DNA of 64,000 nt from Macrotis lagotis (Eukaryota; Chordata; Mammalia; Peramelemorphia; Peramelidae), in contig NC_133662.1 of assembly GCF_037893015.1 (NCBI RefSeq), positions 201,759,050 to 201,823,049 on the forward strand, given 5' to 3'. The notes under the pieces were generated by a model that worked only from the letters and a program-made list of their open reading frames with translations, ran no database searches and was not told the origin of the DNA. How positions within the stretch are numbered: position 1 is the stretch's first letter; each line of letters opens with the position of its first letter. This document shows, one piece after another, positions 60,540 to 64,000 of the stretch. A program made the position numbers and the translations under genes.

Positions 60540-60643
60540 CTGGTTCCTCTCCGCGAGCTCTTTGGTTTTGAACAATCTCCAGAAGCTGCTGGGCTGCCTG
60601 GTTCACAGTCATGAATCGTGGAGGCTCATAGATCTTCCTTCCC
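60540..60643 (-). CDS. DPH5: DPH5 internal coding exon, EPPRF-MTVNQAAQQ segment
   Basis: This 104-bp exon lies on the - strand with acceptor gtccttttag and donor gtgtttgc. It reads GRKIYEPPRFMTVNQAAQQL and then LEIVQNQRARGEEP. The first base completes the Lys codon from the exon at 61522 and the last G starts an Ala codon finished at 57818. I recall human as GRKIYEPPRYMSVNQAAQQLLEIVQNQ..., so conservation is high. The segment belongs to the second half of the tetrapyrrole-methylase fold. Phases on both sides match the neighbouring exons exactly. Confidence 0.97.
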
Positions 60644-61521
60644 CTAAAAGGACAAACCAGATTTCACTGTTCTTAACCATTAAACCACACAAGACTTCAT
60701 CAATGGAATTATTCCCCTACTTCTGACTAGGGCTCCCCAGCCCCTGTTCTATTTGAAGCCATGTGCAGAACCTACTCTGAGCACACAATGAACTAGTTAG
60801 AATTTCAGTATTATTTCTGATACCTTTCCAGTGGTATTACTGGACTTCAAATTCAGTACAAAATCCAAAAGTAGCTTCAAAAGACAGATGTACTGAGTAA
60901 AAAATCATTCAAAATAAGTGGCTGGATATACTAGGTTCAGTTTTGCTAAAGATACTAAGGTTAACCAGGATATCATTGATTTTTATGACTACTTTAAAAG
61001 CCCTATTTTCCTCCTTTTACTACTACTTTCGTTATAAAAAAATATTTTTTATTTTTTTATACAAGTGTTTTTACATTACTAAAATATTCTTGTTTAAGAA
61101 TAAACATAATACCCCATCCCCCTGAAAATATAGACCCTCATGAGCAATAAAGAGAAAAAAAATTAAAATTGTTATTAATAACATTATTAATAATTATAAT
61201 GACAATGATGATGATGATAGGGGCAGCCAGGTGGCGCAGTGGACAGAGCACCAGCCCTGGAGCCAGGAGCACCCATTACTACTACTTTCAAAGAGTTAAG
61301 ACAAAAACTTGCTCAAGGCCATTTTATTCCAATGAGCTGTAAAGATAAACTATGCATGACTAATGATCAGGAAAAAATTAAAAAATATTTAATTTGTAAC
61401 TAATGGATAATCAAATCCATTTTTCTTAACCATTTTCAATACTTAAATCCTTTTACATAACACAGTAAAAGAATGAAATGATTCAAAAGAACATATTCAC
61501 ATTTTCAAATCAACAACTCAC
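60644..61521 (-). other. DPH5: DPH5 intron
   Basis: The intron has GT-AG ends on the - strand. It holds an AT-rich stretch and a truncated SINE at 61220-61274. Confidence 0.9.
61220..61274 (+). mobile_element. WSINE1-like SINE, 5' piece only
   Basis: ggggcagccaggtggcgcag to ccaggagcaccc, then abrupt loss of the 3' two-thirds and tail. This is not a normal 5' truncation, so it suggests a later deletion. Confidence 0.88.
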
Positions 61522-61561
61522 TTTATTAGATTTTCCAAAGACCGTTCCCTTATTTGGAGAT
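61522..61561 (-). CDS. DPH5: DPH5 internal coding exon (40 bp)
   Basis: DPH5 is the diphthine methyl ester synthase: a SAM-dependent methyltransferase that modifies the His-derived side chain on eEF2 during diphthamide synthesis in the cytosol. This short exon has acceptor tttctatag and donor gtgagt on the - strand. It enters with AT of an Asp codon and leaves with AA of a Lys codon, reading (D)LQIRERSLENLIK. I recall human as DIKVKEQSLENLIKGRK, so the first half is diverged and SLENLIK is conserved. The preceding exon, ending with the G of that Asp codon, must lie beyond the right edge; I searched 61562-64000 and did not find it. Confidence 0.9.
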
Positions 61562-62120
61562 CTATAGAAAGGGGGAAAAAATTAGTTAAGTATGAAGTTT
61601 ACTCAAAACACTGTTACATTTCAGTTAATGGCTACTCTACTTTTGGGGTTTTATAGAGTCCAATTTTACAAAACACAGGTTAAATAATTAAGAATACTCA
61701 TGACTCCTATAGCAGACCTTACATACTGCAAATTTACAACCTAAAGGGAAGTGGCAATCTTTGGAGCCAAACATGCAAATGCTTGTTTTGTTCAAAGGCC
61801 ACCAACCATCACCACACAACAATTCTACTCCAAAGACAAAAAGAAATTGTGCCTGGGATTGAGTTTTGAAACAGGAAATTTCCTTCCTCTGTGATTTTAG
61901 ATGAACCAGACTTACCATGTTGGCCTGACCTTTACCCAGCAGCTAATCTAAATTACTGTATTCACATGGCTGGGAATTGAATAGACCTGAATATGACCTT
62001 TTCTCAAAGGTTTTGGTACATGCCTACCATATAGAGTCTGAAAAATACAGTTAAGAATTGTGCAAAGGTTTTTCTCCATTCTCCAGATTAAAAATGAGAC
62101 AAAAGAAGCCTCAATATTAC

Positions 62121-62273
62121 CTTTTTTTTTAGATTTTTTTTCAAGGCAATGGGGTTAAGTGGCTTGCCCAAGGCCACATGGCTAGGTTATTATTAAGTGT
62201 CTGAGGCTGGATTTGAACTTAGGTTCTCCTGACTCCAAGGCCAGTGCTCTATCCACTGTGCCACCTAGCCGCC
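62121..62273 (-). mobile_element. WSINE1-like SINE with target duplication
   Basis: Flanked by cctcaatattac at 62109-62120 and 62274-62285. It is sense to DPH5. Confidence 0.95.
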
Positions 62274-62929
62274 CCTCAATATTACTTTTTTAAATAAATT
62301 AGTTGTACCTAATGAAAGGAAGACAATAAGGTCAGAATTCAGCTGTCATTCGTCATAAACTCATGGAAGGAACCTTTTGTGTTCCCTAATTTGTTAGCTT
62401 TTTGCAAATAAATGTTTCATGGAAGTGACCAGCTACAAGCAAAAAACATAAATACAGTAAAATGTCAACATTGAGTTTCACTCACTGACTAGTCAGCTAA
62501 ACTATTTAGTCAAAAGGGGAAAAGGCAGCTTCATTTTATTTCCTCATAAGAACCAATATGAAGCAGCAGCTGCTTCCTATATATATATACTTCAGTGAAA
62601 TGGTTTTCACCAATATAAGTGAAATGAAAATATAATGAGAGAATTTTTAATGCATCTGCTTGAAATTAGCTCATTCCATAAAAAATAAGTTAACACAGAC
62701 ATACAAAATTCAAATGACAATTTATGAGGGATTAGAGAACTCAGGATGAAAGATACTAAAGTTCAAAGTTCCACTTGAATGGTGCATTAGCAATTATAAC
62801 TTGCAGTTAAGGAATTTTTATATTTATGAAAGTGGAATTCAATAAATTTTATTTTCTTTAAAAAAAATTCTTTTAAGATTTTTGAAACAATCAAACAGGA
62901 AAGGTATTGAGATGGTCCATTTATTAATG

Positions 62930-63232
62930 TTTGTCCTTCATTCTTGAAGAAGACCACATCAGAGAGGTATTGTCATGATAAGCACATGAATTGGATGGGG
63001 GGTGGTGGGGGGTGGGGCTGTGCTAAGTTGCCAACCTTACTTTCTCCTCCAGGACCAGATATGAATCAGGATGACTGGAGATGGCCCTGGATGCGAGGCA
63101 ATCAGGGTTAAGTGACTTGCCCAAGGTCACACAACTAGTTAGTGTCAGTTGTCTGAGACCAGATTTGAACTCCTGTCCTCCTGACTCCAAGGCCAGAACT
63201 CTATCCATGTGATACCTAGATGCCCTGGTCAT
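62930..63232 (-). mobile_element. MAR1-like SINE with RTE-type tail
   Basis: Antisense order: tttgtccttcattcttgaag (tail), acatgaattggat, ctttctcctccagg, agtgacttgcccaaggtcac and actctatccatgtgatacc (head). Confidence 0.8.
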
Positions 63233-63469
63233 TTATTAAAAACTATTTTAAGACAGTAATAGAGTACTCTTTACATACTCTATGTGAAATTGGATTCTTG
63301 ATGTTGCCCTTATACCCAGGAGTCACATAATGCCCTTGCCAGATTATTAAATATAATAACATACTACTTAGCTCTGGCCTCCCTTCAGGGTTTATTATAG
63401 TTTTCTTTGTACCTGATGTATCCGGATACAGGTCTATGTCACTTTTCATATCTACTGACAGCGCCACCT

Positions 63470-63830
63470 TGCAATTAGTCAACCAGAATTTTGTCAAGGA
63501 CCGGGGGAAAAACAAGGCAAAAATAAGTCCCTGGCTTATGTGAGTTTATATTCTATAAGGAAAGACAGCATTTGCTACATAAATAAAAAATTCATAAAAC
63601 AAATTCAAGGAAAAAACGAGAAAGGGGAAGGAAAAAAAGAGGGATCAGGAAGGGCTTTGAGTAGGAGTCACTAAGCAATACTTTGAAAGAGACAAAGAAA
63701 TTTAAGAGTTCGAGGAAATGTTCTCTAGGCATGGTGGGACAAAGAGTTTGATAAAAGGAATATGGAGTGAACATTTTGAGGAAAAATAAATGTAGTTGGG
63801 CCAGAGGGCAGGAAAAGATATTTTGCACGT
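63470..63830. mobile_element. L2-like LINE relic
   Basis: gtgagtttatattctataag, aggaagggctttgagtagga and gttgggccagagggcagg. Confidence 0.5.
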
Positions 63831-63904
63831 AATAAGAGACATTTTTAGGGATTTTTTTTTTAGTGAAAAAAGATCCTATTCTCCAGGCTTAGGTTAATTA
63901 ACAC

Positions 63905-64000
63905 TAGGATGTCAGTGAACAGAGACTGCGAGCCACTGAAGAAGGAAATAGCAGCAAATCACTTCAGAATGTTTGCCAAGAAAAACCTATGGGCAGTACC
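63905..64000 (+). mobile_element. SINE/RTE tail, cut by window end
   Basis: ccactgaagaaggaaatagc, agcaaatcacttcagaatg and tttgccaagaaaaacctatg match the RTE-type tails at 31435 and 37840. Confidence 0.65.

Larger units (their letters stand above)
61562..64000 (-). other. DPH5: DPH5 intron continuing past the window
   Basis: No earlier DPH5 exon was found here. Contents are a SINE (62121-62273), a (TA)7 tract at 62579, a MAR1-like SINE, an L2-like relic (about 63470-63830) and an RTE-tailed SINE end. The rest is AT-rich unique sequence. Confidence 0.8.

Noticed and set aside
60358..60612. 84-codon frame starting MTVNQAAQQ
   Set aside because: The first part is the real DPH5 exon, but the start is an internal Met and the end reads through the donor into intron. 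The exon at 60540-60643 replaces it.
61562..64000. Search for the preceding DPH5 exon
   Set aside because: No - strand segment here matches the expected upstream DPH5 sequence ending with a phase-1 donor; open frames at 61688, 63243 and 63592 show no similarity.

Overview
The window is nuclear DNA from a marsupial. It is AT-rich and intron-dominated, with no prokaryotic signals. It is crowded with about 20 copies of a tRNA-derived SINE of the WSINE1/SINE1 type known from marsupials, together with MAR1-like and THER1/MIR SINEs and L1, RTE, L2 and L3/CR1 LINE relics. Several SINE copies are very alike and have clean target-site duplications, so the family was active recently. A dasyurid-like Australian marsupial is my best guess; the species call is inference.

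Two convergent protein-coding genes are present, both partial. SLC30A7 (zinc transporter ZnT7) runs on the + strand. Its last five coding exons lie at 3079-3129, 6515-6650, 37282-37372, 41101-41250 and 44004-44051, and they encode the C-terminal 158 residues: the end of the His-rich loop, TM5, TM6 and the cytosolic domain. All splice sites are GT-AG and all phases join. One intron is 30.6 kb. A 3'UTR follows, with a proximal poly(A) signal at 44764 and a strong distal one at 50676. DPH5 (diphthine methyl ester synthase) runs on the - strand. Its last three coding exons lie at 61522-61561, 60540-60643 and 57625-57818, with a poly(A) signal near 57488. The DPH5 5' exons are beyond the right edge and the SLC30A7 5' exons beyond the left edge. 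The order matches the tail-to-tail SLC30A7-DPH5 arrangement I recall for human chromosome 1p21.

Region by region: 1-1600 is an L1 3' end split by a SINE. 1600-7500 holds two SLC30A7 exons in mostly unique intron. 7500-26000 is a transposon-dense part of the large intron, with L2 relics, an antisense L1 ORF2 relic carrying an RTE relic, L3/CR1, and a nearly complete ORF1-only L1 derivative (HAL1-like) at about 20775-23570. 26000-41000 is poor in young SINEs and contains only scattered old MIR/THER1/L2 fragments, microsatellites and one L1 tail. 41000-50700 holds the last SLC30A7 exons and the 3'UTR. 50700-57460 is intergenic. 57460-64000 is the DPH5 3' part.

I see no novel gene system. The items most worth a second look are two perfect fold-back palindromes 66 bp apart at 10184-10398, the ORF1-only LINE, a site hit twice by SINEs at 55437-55757, a duplicated 3'UTR block with a TA expansion in one copy, and the shortened DPH5 C terminus.
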